Below, piece after piece: positions 39,295 through 46,647 of a stretch of 50,243 bases of DNA. Source of the stretch: Candidatus Nanopelagicales bacterium (GTDB lineage: Bacteria > Actinomycetota > Actinomycetes > S36-B12). How positions within the stretch are numbered: position 1 is the stretch's first letter; the number at the start of each line of letters is the position of its first letter. Below the pieces are notes generated by a model, which saw nothing but the letters and a program-made list of their open reading frames with translations, ran no database searches and was not told where the DNA came from. The position numbers and the translations under genes were made by a program. Where the stretch lies: the NCBI GenBank assembly GCA_017857705.1, contig JAFMCP010000004.1:1-50243 (forward strand), read 5' to 3'.

Positions 39295-39335
39295 AGCCCA
39301 TTACAGACTGAGCGCGATCTGACAAAAGGAGTTCT

Positions 39336-39548
39336 ATGACCGACCGGAGTTACGGAATCGCCACAATTGTTGGCACTTCCCCTGAATCTCTTGATACTGC
39401 TATCCGCAACGCGGTGAAACGGGCAGGGGAACTTCACAAGCATGTGGATTGGTTTGAAGTGGACCAAATCCGTGGATATGTCAGAGAAAATGGCGTGGAT
39501 CACTTCCAGGTCACTGTTCGAGTTGGTTACCGTCTCGAGGATCAGTAG
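39336..39548 (+). CDS. Dodecin (flavin storage protein)
   Basis: A 70-aa dodecin: IVGTSPESLDTAIRNAVKRAGE, HVDWFEVDQIRGYV with the flavin-stacking tryptophan, and VDHFQVTVRVGYRLE. Dodecins form hollow dodecamers that bind FMN, FAD or CoA. AAAGGAG stands seven bases before the ATG. It ends directly before the fabG GTG, as seen in other Actinobacteria, so it shares a transcript with fabG and fabI. Confidence 0.94.
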   Translation: MTDRSYGIATIVGTSPESLDTAIRNAVKRAGELHKHVDWFEVDQIRGYVRENGVDHFQVTVRVGYRLEDQ

Positions 39549-40268
39549 GTGAAAGAGCATCTAGGTGTTGCTTTCATCACAGGTGGTAACAGGGGTATCG
39601 GTGCGGCTACCGCTCAGGTTTTATCTGATGCCGGATACAAAGTGGTTATTGGTTCGCGATCGGGTGAAGTCAATACGACTGCTGAGGTAAGCAGTGTTCG
39701 CATTGATGTCAGCGACGCAGAGTCAATTGAGAATGCAATAAACGAGATTGAGTCGGAATTTGGTCCAATAGAAGTCCTAATAGCAAATGCCGGAATTACG
39801 CGCGATTCCTTGCTGATGCGTATGACCGATGCCGATATTGAGGAAACGATCAATACCAATTTAGTTGGATCGATTCGACTGGCGCGACGCGTGCTTCGCC
39901 CAATGATTAAGGCAAAAAGCGGACGAATCATTTTTATGTCATCTGTTGTGGGCCTGCTGGGTAGTGCCGGTCAGGTTAATTACTCTGCATCAAAAGCAGG
40001 GTTGGTGGGAGCGGCGCGTTCGCTAACTCGAGAAGTTGGTACTCGGGGCATCACCATAAATGTTGTAGCTCCCGGTTTTATCGACACTGATATGACTTCA
40101 GCACTAGATGAAACTACGAGAAAGGCGATTCTGGGAACAATCCCAGCCGGACGCTACGGCGAACCGAGTGAAGTTGCACATGTTATTAAGTTTCTCGTCT
40201 CTGAGGATGCCGGCTATATTTCAGGCGCAGTAATTCCAGTTGACGGTGGACTTGGAATGGGACACTGA
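39549..40268 (+). CDS. fabG: 3-oxoacyl-ACP reductase FabG
   Basis: A short-chain dehydrogenase (239 aa) that reduces 3-oxoacyl-ACP with NADPH in fatty-acid synthesis. The N-terminal FITGGNRGIGAA is the cofactor glycine motif, then NAGITRDSLLMRMTD, the catalytic Ser in FMSSVVGLLGSAGQVNYSASKAGL with Tyr and Lys, and the VAPGFIDTDMT segment. The GTG start follows the dodecin stop with no gap. Paired with fabI it resembles the mycobacterial mabA-inhA pair. Confidence 0.94.
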   Translation: MKEHLGVAFITGGNRGIGAATAQVLSDAGYKVVIGSRSGEVNTTAEVSSVRIDVSDAESIENAINEIESEFGPIEVLIANAGITRDSLLMRMTDADIEETINTNLVGSIRLARRVLRPMIKAKSGRIIFMSSVVGLLGSAGQVNYSASKAGLVGAARSLTREVGTRGITINVVAPGFIDTDMTSALDETTRKAILGTIPAGRYGEPSEVAHVIKFLVSEDAGYISGAVIPVDGGLGMGH

Positions 40269-40276
40269 GGAGAATC

Positions 40277-41041
40277 ATGTTGCTCGAAAATAAAAATATC
40301 TTGATTACGGGGCTGCTTACAGATCAGTCAATTGCATTTCACGTTGCAAAAATCGCTCAGGAACAAGGTGCGAATGTAGTTTTAACATCTTTCGGTCGGA
40401 CAATGTCGTTGACCAAACGTAGCGCGTCCCGTTTGCCAAAAGAGGTGGGGATAGTCGAACTCGACGTGACCAGCCAGGAGGATCTTGAGTCCCTGGCAGA
40501 GCGAGTGCAAGAACACGTGCCTCACCTAGATGGGGTCCTCCATTCCGTCGGATTTGCCCCTGAGAGCGCGCTTGGAGGTAATTTTTTGCAGACTTCGTGG
40601 GAAGATGTTTCAACGGCAATGCATATCTCAACATTCTCATTTAAGTCATTGTCCATCGCCTGTAAGCCGCTACTTGGACACGGCAGCTCAATAGTCGGCC
40701 TTGACTTTGATGCAACCGTTGCCTGGCCAACATATGACTGGATGGGTGTCGCAAAGGCAGCCCTTGAGAGCACATCGAGATATTTGGCAAGGGATTTAGG
40801 ACCACTGGGAATACGCGTAAATCTCGTTGCTGCAGGTCCAATTCGGACAATGGCGGCGAAGAGCATTCCGGGATTTGAAGAATTCGAAAATATCTGGCAG
40901 GAACGGGCACCATTAGGTTGGGACGTTAGCGACCCTACTGCTGCGGCTCAAGCGTGTGTGGTTCTTTTCTCAGATTGGCTGCCCGCTACTAGCGGGGAAA
41001 TGATCCACGTTGATGGTGGGATGCACTCACAAGGTGCCTAG
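40277..41041 (+). CDS. fabI: Enoyl-ACP reductase (FabI/InhA type)
   Basis: This 254-aa reductase completes the fatty-acid elongation cycle by reducing the enoyl-ACP double bond with NADH. The N-terminus MLLENKNILITGLLTDQSIAFHVAKIAQEQGANVVLT is the actinobacterial InhA form (ITGLLTDQSIA). Catalytic residues lie in TYDWMGVAKAALES (Tyr-x6-Lys). GPIRTMAAKSIPGFEEF is the mobile substrate-binding region. A GGAG site precedes the ATG. The stop overlaps the convergent serB stop in a shared CTAG. Confidence 0.95.
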   Translation: MLLENKNILITGLLTDQSIAFHVAKIAQEQGANVVLTSFGRTMSLTKRSASRLPKEVGIVELDVTSQEDLESLAERVQEHVPHLDGVLHSVGFAPESALGGNFLQTSWEDVSTAMHISTFSFKSLSIACKPLLGHGSSIVGLDFDATVAWPTYDWMGVAKAALESTSRYLARDLGPLGIRVNLVAAGPIRTMAAKSIPGFEEFENIWQERAPLGWDVSDPTAAAQACVVLFSDWLPATSGEMIHVDGGMHSQGA

Positions 41042-42249
41042 TTAGCTCGCTCGCGATCAGATCTCACTATTTCGTCACGAGTAATTCCCAGTAGGTAAAG
41101 AACAGAGTCTAAGTAGGGGACGTTGACGGTCGTGTCCGCGCTTTCGCGCAACGCAGGCTTGGCATTGAACGCAACACCCAAACCAGCTTCTGAAATCATG
41201 TCAATGTCATTTGCTCCGTCCCCTATTGCAATTGTTCGACGGTTAGGGATGTTGAGTTCAGTGGAGAAATCGATGAGTGCCTGCCTCTTACCCTCACGAT
41301 CTATGATCGGGCCCACTATTTTTCCGGTCAATGTCCCATCAATGATTTCTAGGATGTTTGCTCGAAAGGCGTGTACACCCAAGTCCTTGGCAATGGGCCC
41401 GATCACGTCAGTGAAACCCCCCGACACTAAGACGATGCGATAGCCCAACCGATTTAAAGTTCGGCATAGGGTCCGGGCACCAGGTGTAAGCGTGACCATT
41501 TGGCCAACTTGGTCGAGCAACGATGCTGGTGAGCCCGCAAGGAGTTCTACACGTGCTCTCAGTGCTTGCGCAAAGTCAATCTCCCCATTCATGGCCGCTC
41601 GTGTTATCTCGGTAACCTGCGGGCCAACACCGGCGAGTTCACCGAGCAGATCCACGACCTCTTCCCGGATCAGTGTTGAATCTACGTCCAGAACAACTAA
41701 ATATTGACCGCGCGCCTCAAGTGCTACATCTTGCACCGAAATGTCAACCTGACACCTAGCTGACACCTCAGCCAGAGGGCGCCTCAATGCACTTGGCGCC
41801 ACTCCTGATCCTTCAAAACGAATAGCCGTAACAGGGTAGTCGGCGATACTGTGAATGCGATCAAGGTTGCCCCCGTGTTGAGCGATGGTTGATGTGACAA
41901 TACTGATGCATTCCGGATGCAATGGGGAACCCATTACGACCACCTGGAATTTTTCAGGTGAATGGTCTGCTTCCAATGTAGCCACAGGACGGGTTGTGAC
42001 CTCCATATTTCGCGCACTTGCTGCAAGCCGAACATCTTTTCGAACGGATTCAAGAACACTAGGAGCATCTGAGTTGTGCACTGTTGGATCAATTTCAACG
42101 GCGATGGCCAATGTGAGATGACCGCGGACAACAAGTTGCTCCATGTCAATTACGACAACGGGCGACGGTGCGAGCGCTTCGAAGATTGCACTGGTAAGCC
42201 CCGGTGCATCAATTCCACTCACGGTTATTAGCAATGCGCGATCAATCAC
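41038..42249 (-). CDS. serB: Phosphoserine phosphatase with ACT domains
   Basis: SerB makes serine from phosphoserine. The 403-aa protein has a tandem ACT-type regulatory region (about 5-85 and 100-175), then a HAD phosphatase domain: VVLDVDSTL (D188 nucleophile, D190), VSGGF, and GDGANDIDMI for Mg binding. The ACT-HAD arrangement equals mycobacterial SerB2 and suggests amino-acid feedback. GTG 42249 follows TAGGCT-N6 with no ribosome binding site. It lies near glycine cleavage genes, which feed the same serine/glycine pool. Confidence 0.94.
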   Translation of the reverse strand: MIDRALLITVSGIDAPGLTSAIFEALAPSPVVVIDMEQLVVRGHLTLAIAVEIDPTVHNSDAPSVLESVRKDVRLAASARNMEVTTRPVATLEADHSPEKFQVVVMGSPLHPECISIVTSTIAQHGGNLDRIHSIADYPVTAIRFEGSGVAPSALRRPLAEVSARCQVDISVQDVALEARGQYLVVLDVDSTLIREEVVDLLGELAGVGPQVTEITRAAMNGEIDFAQALRARVELLAGSPASLLDQVGQMVTLTPGARTLCRTLNRLGYRIVLVSGGFTDVIGPIAKDLGVHAFRANILEIIDGTLTGKIVGPIIDREGKRQALIDFSTELNIPNRRTIAIGDGANDIDMISEAGLGVAFNAKPALRESADTTVNVPYLDSVLYLLGITRDEIVRSDRERAN

Positions 42250-42255
42250 CGGGCA

Positions 42256-42261
42256 AGCCTA
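42256..42261 (-). promoter_or_regulatory. Probable -10 element of serB (leaderless)
   Basis: TAGGCT on the minus strand lies six bases before the serB GTG; no ribosome binding site is visible. Same hexamer and spacing as before the DUF3099 gene. Confidence 0.55.
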
Positions 42262-42379
42262 AGACTCTCTCCTTCGAAAGAAAGCTATGGTCTCCTCATA
42301 AGATGTATTGGTCGATAAAAACCTGCTTAAAATCGCTGAGCAGCCGGTAGTGCCGGGAATCCAGCAGAAGGGTGGACAG

Positions 42380-43051
42380 GTGCGACGCTTACGGCAGATC
42401 TTCGCGGTTTCCACGCTCGCATTGCTTTTGGCTGCCGGGCTGGTGGCCGGTGGCCTAGCGACATCACTGTTTATGGTCTTTGGATCTGACAAGGGATTGA
42501 TCGTCGAAGGACCCGTAATCAACTCTGAGGAATTGCAATCTTGTTCGGTGGTAGTCATCGATTTAGAGCGAATTGACATTGCCAGTCCGACGCAACTGGC
42601 GCTGCTCCCCAATCCGCTGGAGAGACTCACTGTCGATATTTCACCCGAAGCGCAGTTCAGTGCCGGGCTGTTTTCACGGGAGTCCGCGGATTCCGCGATT
42701 TTAGGCTTTGATACTTGCATTGCAACACTCGAGTCGAATTCTTGGGTGGTAAAGCACAGTGCACTTGGAGAACCTTGGTTCAGGATCGGTGATCGCATTG
42801 GATTTGTAGCGGGCCAAAGTGGAACACCTATTTCTTTTAATGCGACACAAGCGTCAAACTCAACTCTGATTATTTCCGTGACTGAGCAGGATCAGGTAAT
42901 TACAGAGGTCGTACTGAAGGCCGATCTCAGTTTTCCCAACGCAAATGTCTGGATCACTGGCCTAGCAATTATCTCAGGCGCTCTAGTAGCCCTTTTTATC
43001 GTCCTTGTAGTTTTATTTATTGTTAAAAGCCGAAGAGGACCGCAAGTATGA
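42380..43051 (+). CDS. Unknown protein with two transmembrane helices
   Basis: I do not recognise this protein. From GTG 42380 it has 223 aa: a short basic N-terminus (MRRLRQIF), a TM helix (about 9-33), an extracytoplasmic domain of about 155 residues, a second TM helix (about 191-216) and a basic end (KSRRGPQV). Two cysteines in the outer domain (LQSCSVV and FDTCIAT) could form a disulfide. GTG 42380 has AGAAGGGTGG just upstream; a TTG at 42308 would add 24 residues. It overlaps the next gene by four bases (ATGA), so it should be translated with the phosphatidyltransferase. Confidence 0.75.
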   Translation: MRRLRQIFAVSTLALLLAAGLVAGGLATSLFMVFGSDKGLIVEGPVINSEELQSCSVVVIDLERIDIASPTQLALLPNPLERLTVDISPEAQFSAGLFSRESADSAILGFDTCIATLESNSWVVKHSALGEPWFRIGDRIGFVAGQSGTPISFNATQASNSTLIISVTEQDQVITEVVLKADLSFPNANVWITGLAIISGALVALFIVLVVLFIVKSRRGPQV

Positions 43052-43620
43052 ATCCTTGGCGGCCGTGGACGATCCCGAATGCAGTGACTCTTATGCGCCT
43101 ATTGGGTATTCCTTTGTTCCTGTTTCTCTTGCTAAACAGGGCAGATTACTTTTGGGCATTGTGTGTTTTGGTAATTGCTGGGGCAACGGATTGGGTGGAC
43201 GGTTTCTTAGCCCGCAAGCTAAATCAGGTCAGCCGGTTGGGTGTCCTTTTAGATCCGATGGTTGACCGTTTATACATTGCAGCAACATTAATTGGACTAG
43301 CTTGGGCAAACCTGATTCCATGGTGGCTCGTTTTCCTCATTGCACTTCGCGACATTGCCCTGCTCGCATTAATCCCCTCATTGCGTAAACTGGGCATCTC
43401 TGCGTTGCCGGTCACTTACATTGGCAAGGCTGCCACTTTTGCATTGCTGTGGGGGTTTCCCTTGATTCTTCTGGGCGGACTTGATTCCACCACCGCGACA
43501 GTTTTGTCGGCCGCGGGTTGGGGATTTGCTCTCTGGGGGACTTACTTGTATTGGTGGTCCGGTGTGAGGTATTTTGCTCAGACTCGAACATTGTTTGAAC
43601 TACTAAATAGCAAGGGATAG
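43048..43620 (+). CDS. CDP-alcohol phosphatidyltransferase (PgsA-like)
   Basis: A 190-aa integral membrane enzyme with the complete CDP-alcohol phosphatidyltransferase motif D48-x2-DG-x2-AR-x8-G-x3-D69-x3-D73 (DWVDGFLARKLNQVSRLGVLLDPMVDR) and about five TM helices. It transfers a phosphatidyl group to an alcohol such as glycerol-3-phosphate or inositol phosphate; motif alone does not tell which. In M. tuberculosis the gene near gcvH in this position is called pgsA2. Its start overlaps the unknown membrane protein. Confidence 0.9.
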   Translation: MNPWRPWTIPNAVTLMRLLGIPLFLFLLLNRADYFWALCVLVIAGATDWVDGFLARKLNQVSRLGVLLDPMVDRLYIAATLIGLAWANLIPWWLVFLIALRDIALLALIPSLRKLGISALPVTYIGKAATFALLWGFPLILLGGLDSTTATVLSAAGWGFALWGTYLYWWSGVRYFAQTRTLFELLNSKG

Positions 43621-43623
43621 GCT
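43618..43623 (+). promoter_or_regulatory. Possible -10 element of gcvH
   Basis: TAGGCT overlaps the stop codon of the upstream phosphatidyltransferase gene and lies seven bases before the gcvH ATG. No Shine-Dalgarno is seen, so gcvH may be transcribed leaderlessly from here. Confidence 0.4.
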
Positions 43624-43630
43624 TTATGTC

Positions 43631-44014
43631 ATGACCCCTGACGAATTGTCGTACACCTCAGACCACGAGTGGCTCAGACTTAATGAGGATGGCAATGCCG
43701 TTTTCGGCATAACTTTCTTCGCACAAGATGCTTTGGGCGACATCGTCTACGTCTCGCTGCCTACAGTGGGCCAGGAACTAAAAGCTGGAGCATCTTGCGG
43801 AGAAGTCGAGTCCACGAAGAGCGTTAGTGACTTGTTCGCCCCGATTGATGGCACAGTTGTAGCCGTTAACTCTGACCTGGAGTCAAGCCCTGAGTTAATA
43901 AATTCTTCGCCCTATTTCCATGGGTGGTTAGTGGAAATGGAACCTGATGTTCCACAGCAAATTGATGACCTACTCAGTTCAGCTGACTACAACGCACTCA
44001 TTAGTAAGGCCTAG
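43631..44014 (+). CDS. gcvH: Glycine cleavage system H protein
   Basis: GcvH carries the lipoyl arm that moves the aminomethyl group between P, T and L proteins of glycine cleavage. The 127-aa protein has YTSDHEWLRLNEDG at the start and the lipoyl-lysine motif GEVESTKSVSDLFAPIDG with K63. It is followed by the GarA-like gene, and gcvP lies 2.7 kb downstream behind a glycine riboswitch. gcvT is not in this window. Confidence 0.96.
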   Translation: MTPDELSYTSDHEWLRLNEDGNAVFGITFFAQDALGDIVYVSLPTVGQELKAGASCGEVESTKSVSDLFAPIDGTVVAVNSDLESSPELINSSPYFHGWLVEMEPDVPQQIDDLLSSADYNALISKA

Positions 44015-44023
44015 GGAATTCCC
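44014..44023. repeat. Perfect palindrome at the start of the FHA gene
   Basis: GGGAATTCCC is a perfect ten-base palindrome that directly abuts the ATG of the FHA protein and contains the last base of the gcvH stop. No Shine-Dalgarno exists here. TAGGGA-N6-ATG partly imitates the leaderless element seen elsewhere. Confidence 0.5.
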
Positions 44024-44518
44024 ATGAAGTGTGCAGTTTGTGATCAGAGCGTCTCACCCAATGATCGTTTTTGCTCCGCGTGTGGGGCACCTGTTGAAAT
44101 TGATCTAGGAGAATTGGGTACCGAACATACTGGTGCAATAACTTCAATCATTAACACCGGGACAGGGCCTGTTTCAGTGGGATCGGGCATCCACCGAGAC
44201 CTTCCCAGCGGATCTGCCATGCTAGTTGTGCACCGAGGTCCAGGTGAAGGCACGGAGTATTCCCTTGCTCCTAGCAGCGAGGTAATCATTGTCGGTCGTG
44301 CTGAAGAATGTGATGTATTTCTGGACGATGTCACGGTAAGTCGACGCCACGCAGAGTTTCGACATGGAGCACAGGGATGGAGTGTGCAGGATGTAGGCAG
44401 TCTGAATGGTACGTATGTGAATCGCGTGCGCGTTGAGGATCAACAACTGCGTGGAGGAGATGAAGTCCAGATTGGCAAGTTCCGTTTCGTCTTTCTAGTT
44501 GGCGTGGAAGGCCAATGA
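44024..44518 (+). CDS. FHA-domain regulator of the GarA/OdhI type with zinc ribbon
   Basis: A 164-aa protein: an N-terminal zinc ribbon (C3, C6, C17, C20), a short linker, and a forkhead-associated domain (GR 91-92, SRRHAEF 106-112, SLNGTYVN 126-133). The FHA part is very close to mycobacterial GarA (PSGSAMLVVHRGP, FLDDVTVSRRHAEF, DVGSLNGTYVNR, GDEVQIGKFRFVFL). GarA/OdhI inhibits 2-oxoglutarate dehydrogenase and controls glutamate metabolism in response to Ser/Thr kinases. In GarA a TTS phospho-motif lies in the N-terminal tail; here the matching stretch reads EHTGAITS (34-41), so kinase control may differ. It is coupled to the next gene by ATGA. Confidence 0.9.
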   Translation: MKCAVCDQSVSPNDRFCSACGAPVEIDLGELGTEHTGAITSIINTGTGPVSVGSGIHRDLPSGSAMLVVHRGPGEGTEYSLAPSSEVIIVGRAEECDVFLDDVTVSRRHAEFRHGAQGWSVQDVGSLNGTYVNRVRVEDQQLRGGDEVQIGKFRFVFLVGVEGQ

Positions 44519-45213
44519 CATCGCAGTCAGAAAATACGCTGAGTATCGGCGAGGTGCTCGGTATGTTAAAAAAAGACTTCCCTGATGTTTCCATCAGTAA
44601 GATTCGGTTTTTAGAGACGGAAGGTTTAATCACACCGTCTCGAACGGCTTCTGGGTATCGGCGCTTCGACACCCACGATCTAGCTCGGCTGCGTTCAATT
44701 TTGACATTACAACGAGATCAGTATTTGCCTCTGAAAGTGATTAAGGATCAACTCGATGAAAATCAAGAACAGGCAGGATTAGCAGTCCCGGTTTCATCAA
44801 CGCTGGGGGTACGCCCGGATGATTTTCGTCCTGGTGCTGGCAAGATCCGACTCACCCGGAGTGAACTTGCGCAAGAGACATCGCTGTCGGAAACTCTGAT
44901 AACTGCTCTAGAGAAAGACGGTCTGGTCTGGACAAATGCGACCGGTCATTATGACGAGGACGCGGTTCAAATCTGCATGATTGCCTCGAAGTTATCCGAG
45001 TTTGGGGTAGAGGCGCGTCACCTGCGTTCATTTCGGGTGGTTGCTAATCGGGAGTCTGGGTTGGTCGAACAGATTGCCACCCCGTATTCACAGCCTCGAG
45101 ATCGTGATGCAAAGGCTCGGGCACAACAAACCGTCCGTGAATTGGCGTCTCTCTTTGTACAATTGCATGCTGCTTTGCTCAGGGCAGAACTGATTAAGTC
45201 GGGCAGTGGCTAA
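44515..45213 (+). CDS. ftsR: MerR-family regulator (FtsR-like)
   Basis: A 232-aa MerR-type regulator: winged-helix region LSIGEVLGMLKKDFPDVSISKIRFLETEGLITPSRTASGYRRFDTHDLARLRSILTLQRDQYLPLKVIKDQL near the N-terminus and a second DNA-binding-like segment (KIRLTRSELAQETSLSETLITALEKDGLV). The position after garA and before DUF151 matches FtsR of Corynebacterium, which activates ftsZ; the symbol rests on that synteny and the domain match. It overlaps the FHA gene by four bases. Confidence 0.85.
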   Translation: MTSQSENTLSIGEVLGMLKKDFPDVSISKIRFLETEGLITPSRTASGYRRFDTHDLARLRSILTLQRDQYLPLKVIKDQLDENQEQAGLAVPVSSTLGVRPDDFRPGAGKIRLTRSELAQETSLSETLITALEKDGLVWTNATGHYDEDAVQICMIASKLSEFGVEARHLRSFRVVANRESGLVEQIATPYSQPRDRDAKARAQQTVRELASLFVQLHAALLRAELIKSGSG

Positions 45214-45236
45214 AATAATGAACAGGGTTTAGCCTT

Positions 45237-45737
45237 ATGTACATGATTCCTGTAATGGTGGCCGGCGTCCGGATGGAAATGCCCTCGAATACGCCGATTG
45301 TGTTACTCAATGAAATTGATGGCACTCGTTATCTACCAATTTGGGTGGGGGCTGTGGAGGCCACTGCTATTGCTTATGCCCAACAAGGTGTGACACCCCC
45401 TCGACCAATGACCCATGATCTGATTGTCGATTTAATCGATGAACTCGATGCGAACTTAACCGGAGTGAGAATTACCGCGTTAACCGATGGTGTTTTCTAT
45501 GCATTTCTAGACCTGATGACCACAAGCGGTGAAACCCATGAACTCAGTTCCAGACCATCCGATGCCATCGCTCTAGCACTGCGTGCCGGTGTTCCCATCA
45601 CCGTGGCCCCAGAGGTCCTCGAGGCGGCTGGGGTTGAAATACCGGAAGACGCTGAGGGCGAGCCTGAAGACCAAGTTGAGGCGTTCCGGGAGTTCCTTGA
45701 GGGTGTTTCGCCCGAAGATTTTGAGACCCCTCAGTAG
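45237..45737 (+). CDS. DUF151 bifunctional nuclease-domain protein
   Basis: A 166-aa protein of the DUF151/BFN family, with PVMVAGVRMEMPSNTPIVLLNEIDGTRYLPIWVGAVEATAIAYAQQG, DLIVDLIDELDANLTGVRI and ELSSRPSDAIALALRAGVPITVAPEVLEAAG. Plant members show RNase and DNase activity; the bacterial role is not known. It sits between two MerR regulators in most Actinobacteria, which is strong evidence for a shared but unknown task. ATG 45237 or 45243 may be the start; a CAGGG-like site precedes. Confidence 0.92.
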   Translation: MYMIPVMVAGVRMEMPSNTPIVLLNEIDGTRYLPIWVGAVEATAIAYAQQGVTPPRPMTHDLIVDLIDELDANLTGVRITALTDGVFYAFLDLMTTSGETHELSSRPSDAIALALRAGVPITVAPEVLEAAGVEIPEDAEGEPEDQVEAFREFLEGVSPEDFETPQ

Positions 45738-45752
45738 TCGGCTCGACTTCAC

Positions 45753-45834
45753 GTTCAGGTTGAGACTTCTCCTGCATCTGCTGTGGCGTGTCGGATAGCA
45801 TCACGTGCAGTGCCTGCGTAGGTTCGAGGCCTAC
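45753..45834 (+). promoter_or_regulatory. Possible operator/promoter region before the second MerR gene
   Basis: The 112-base gap between the DUF151 and MerR genes holds a tandem half-site GTTCAG-GTTGAG (45753-45764) and a small inverted repeat GTAGG-N7-CCTAC (45818-45834) just before a strong AGGAGG site (45839-45844). MerR proteins often bind such repeats, so autoregulation is plausible; this is inference. Confidence 0.35.
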
Positions 45835-45849
45835 ACGTAGGAGGAAGAT

Positions 45850-46425
45850 GTGACTGGCGAGATTATTGGTGCCTTTGAGAACTACCCGATTCAGCCATCT
45901 ATGTTCGAGGAACTTGATGTCCCGGTAGTTCCATCGGATTTGGGTTATCGAGGACCAACAGCTTGTGCCGCCGCCGGCATCACGTATCGCCAACTAGATT
46001 ATTGGGCTAGGACAGGGCTCGTTGTCCCCAGCGTCAAGGGAGCGCACGGTTCAGGTAGCCATCGACTTTATGGATTTCGCGACATCCTGATTCTTCGCAT
46101 TGTAAAACGACTCATAGATACCGGTGTCTCCCTGCACAATATTCGACTGGCAGTTGAGCATCTCAGTTCCCGCGACGCAAGCGTTCTATCGAGTCTGACC
46201 ATCATGAGTGATGGGGCGAGCATCTATGAATGCAACAGTGCAGACGAAGTGGTGGACCTCGTACGAGGGGGGCAAGGGGTGTTTGGAATTGCAATAGGCA
46301 GTGTTTGGAAAGAGGTCGAAGGAAATCTAGCAACACTTCCCGGGGAGGCCCCAGAAACTGGGGTTATCACAATGCACGGAAATGACGAACTTTCGGAGCG
46401 TCGCGCAGCGCGAGCTGCAGGCTAG
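45850..46425 (+). CDS. MerR-family transcriptional regulator
   Basis: A 191-aa MerR-type regulator: N-terminal extension (about 35 residues), winged HTH segment GPTACAAAGITYRQLDYWARTGLVVPSVKGAHGSGSHRLYGFRDILILRIVKRLIDTGVSLHNIRLAVEHL, then a C-terminal domain ending in an alanine/arginine-rich tail. It corresponds to the third gene of the conserved FtsR-DUF151-MerR set. The GTG start is fixed by AGGAGG six bases upstream; the nearby ATG 45848 meets a stop at once. It is followed by the glycine riboswitch, so it may affect gcvP; not proven. Confidence 0.88.
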   Translation: MTGEIIGAFENYPIQPSMFEELDVPVVPSDLGYRGPTACAAAGITYRQLDYWARTGLVVPSVKGAHGSGSHRLYGFRDILILRIVKRLIDTGVSLHNIRLAVEHLSSRDASVLSSLTIMSDGASIYECNSADEVVDLVRGGQGVFGIAIGSVWKEVEGNLATLPGEAPETGVITMHGNDELSERRAARAAG

Positions 46426-46428
46426 CTG

Positions 46429-46434
46429 TACAGT
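46429..46434 (+). promoter_or_regulatory. Possible -10 element of the gcvP leader
   Basis: TACAGT fits TANNNT and lies about 22 bases upstream of the first riboswitch aptamer, a suitable place for a promoter just after the MerR gene stop. No -35 is recognised. Confidence 0.25.
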
Positions 46435-46455
46435 TCTCAGTAGCTGCTCGACCTC

Positions 46456-46647
46456 TAGCGGGAGAGAGTGTGTGAAGGATTAACGAGGATATTGCGCACC
46501 GCCGAAGGAGCAAGGCCCCACCAAACTCTCAGGCAAATGAACCGCTAGAAAAAGGCTAATCTGGAAAGCAATCTCAGGATTGCACCGACGGGGAAAACTA
46601 CCGCAGGGTAGTGAAACTCTCAGGTAGGGGAAACCTTAGAAACAGAT
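46456..46647 (+). ncRNA. Tandem glycine riboswitch upstream of gcvP
   Basis: Two consecutive glycine aptamers are visible. Aptamer 1 (46456-46547) is closed by TAGCGG/CCGCTA and contains GGGAGAGAG, CACCGCCGAAGGAGCAA and AAACTCTCAGGCAAA. Aptamer 2 (46559-46647) is closed by ATCTG/CAGAT and contains GCACCGACGGGGAAAA and GAAACTCTCAGGTA. A short A-rich linker joins them. The family binds glycine and turns on glycine-cleavage genes when glycine is abundant, in line with gcvP 40 bases downstream. It lies in the 262-base gap after the MerR gene. Confidence 0.93.

Noticed and set aside
42259..42798. Long minus-strand open frame (179 codons) opposite the two-TM protein gene.
   Set aside because: Composition is serine/proline rich with no recognisable domain, and the plus frame has clear membrane segments, a ribosome-site candidate and coupling to the next gene.
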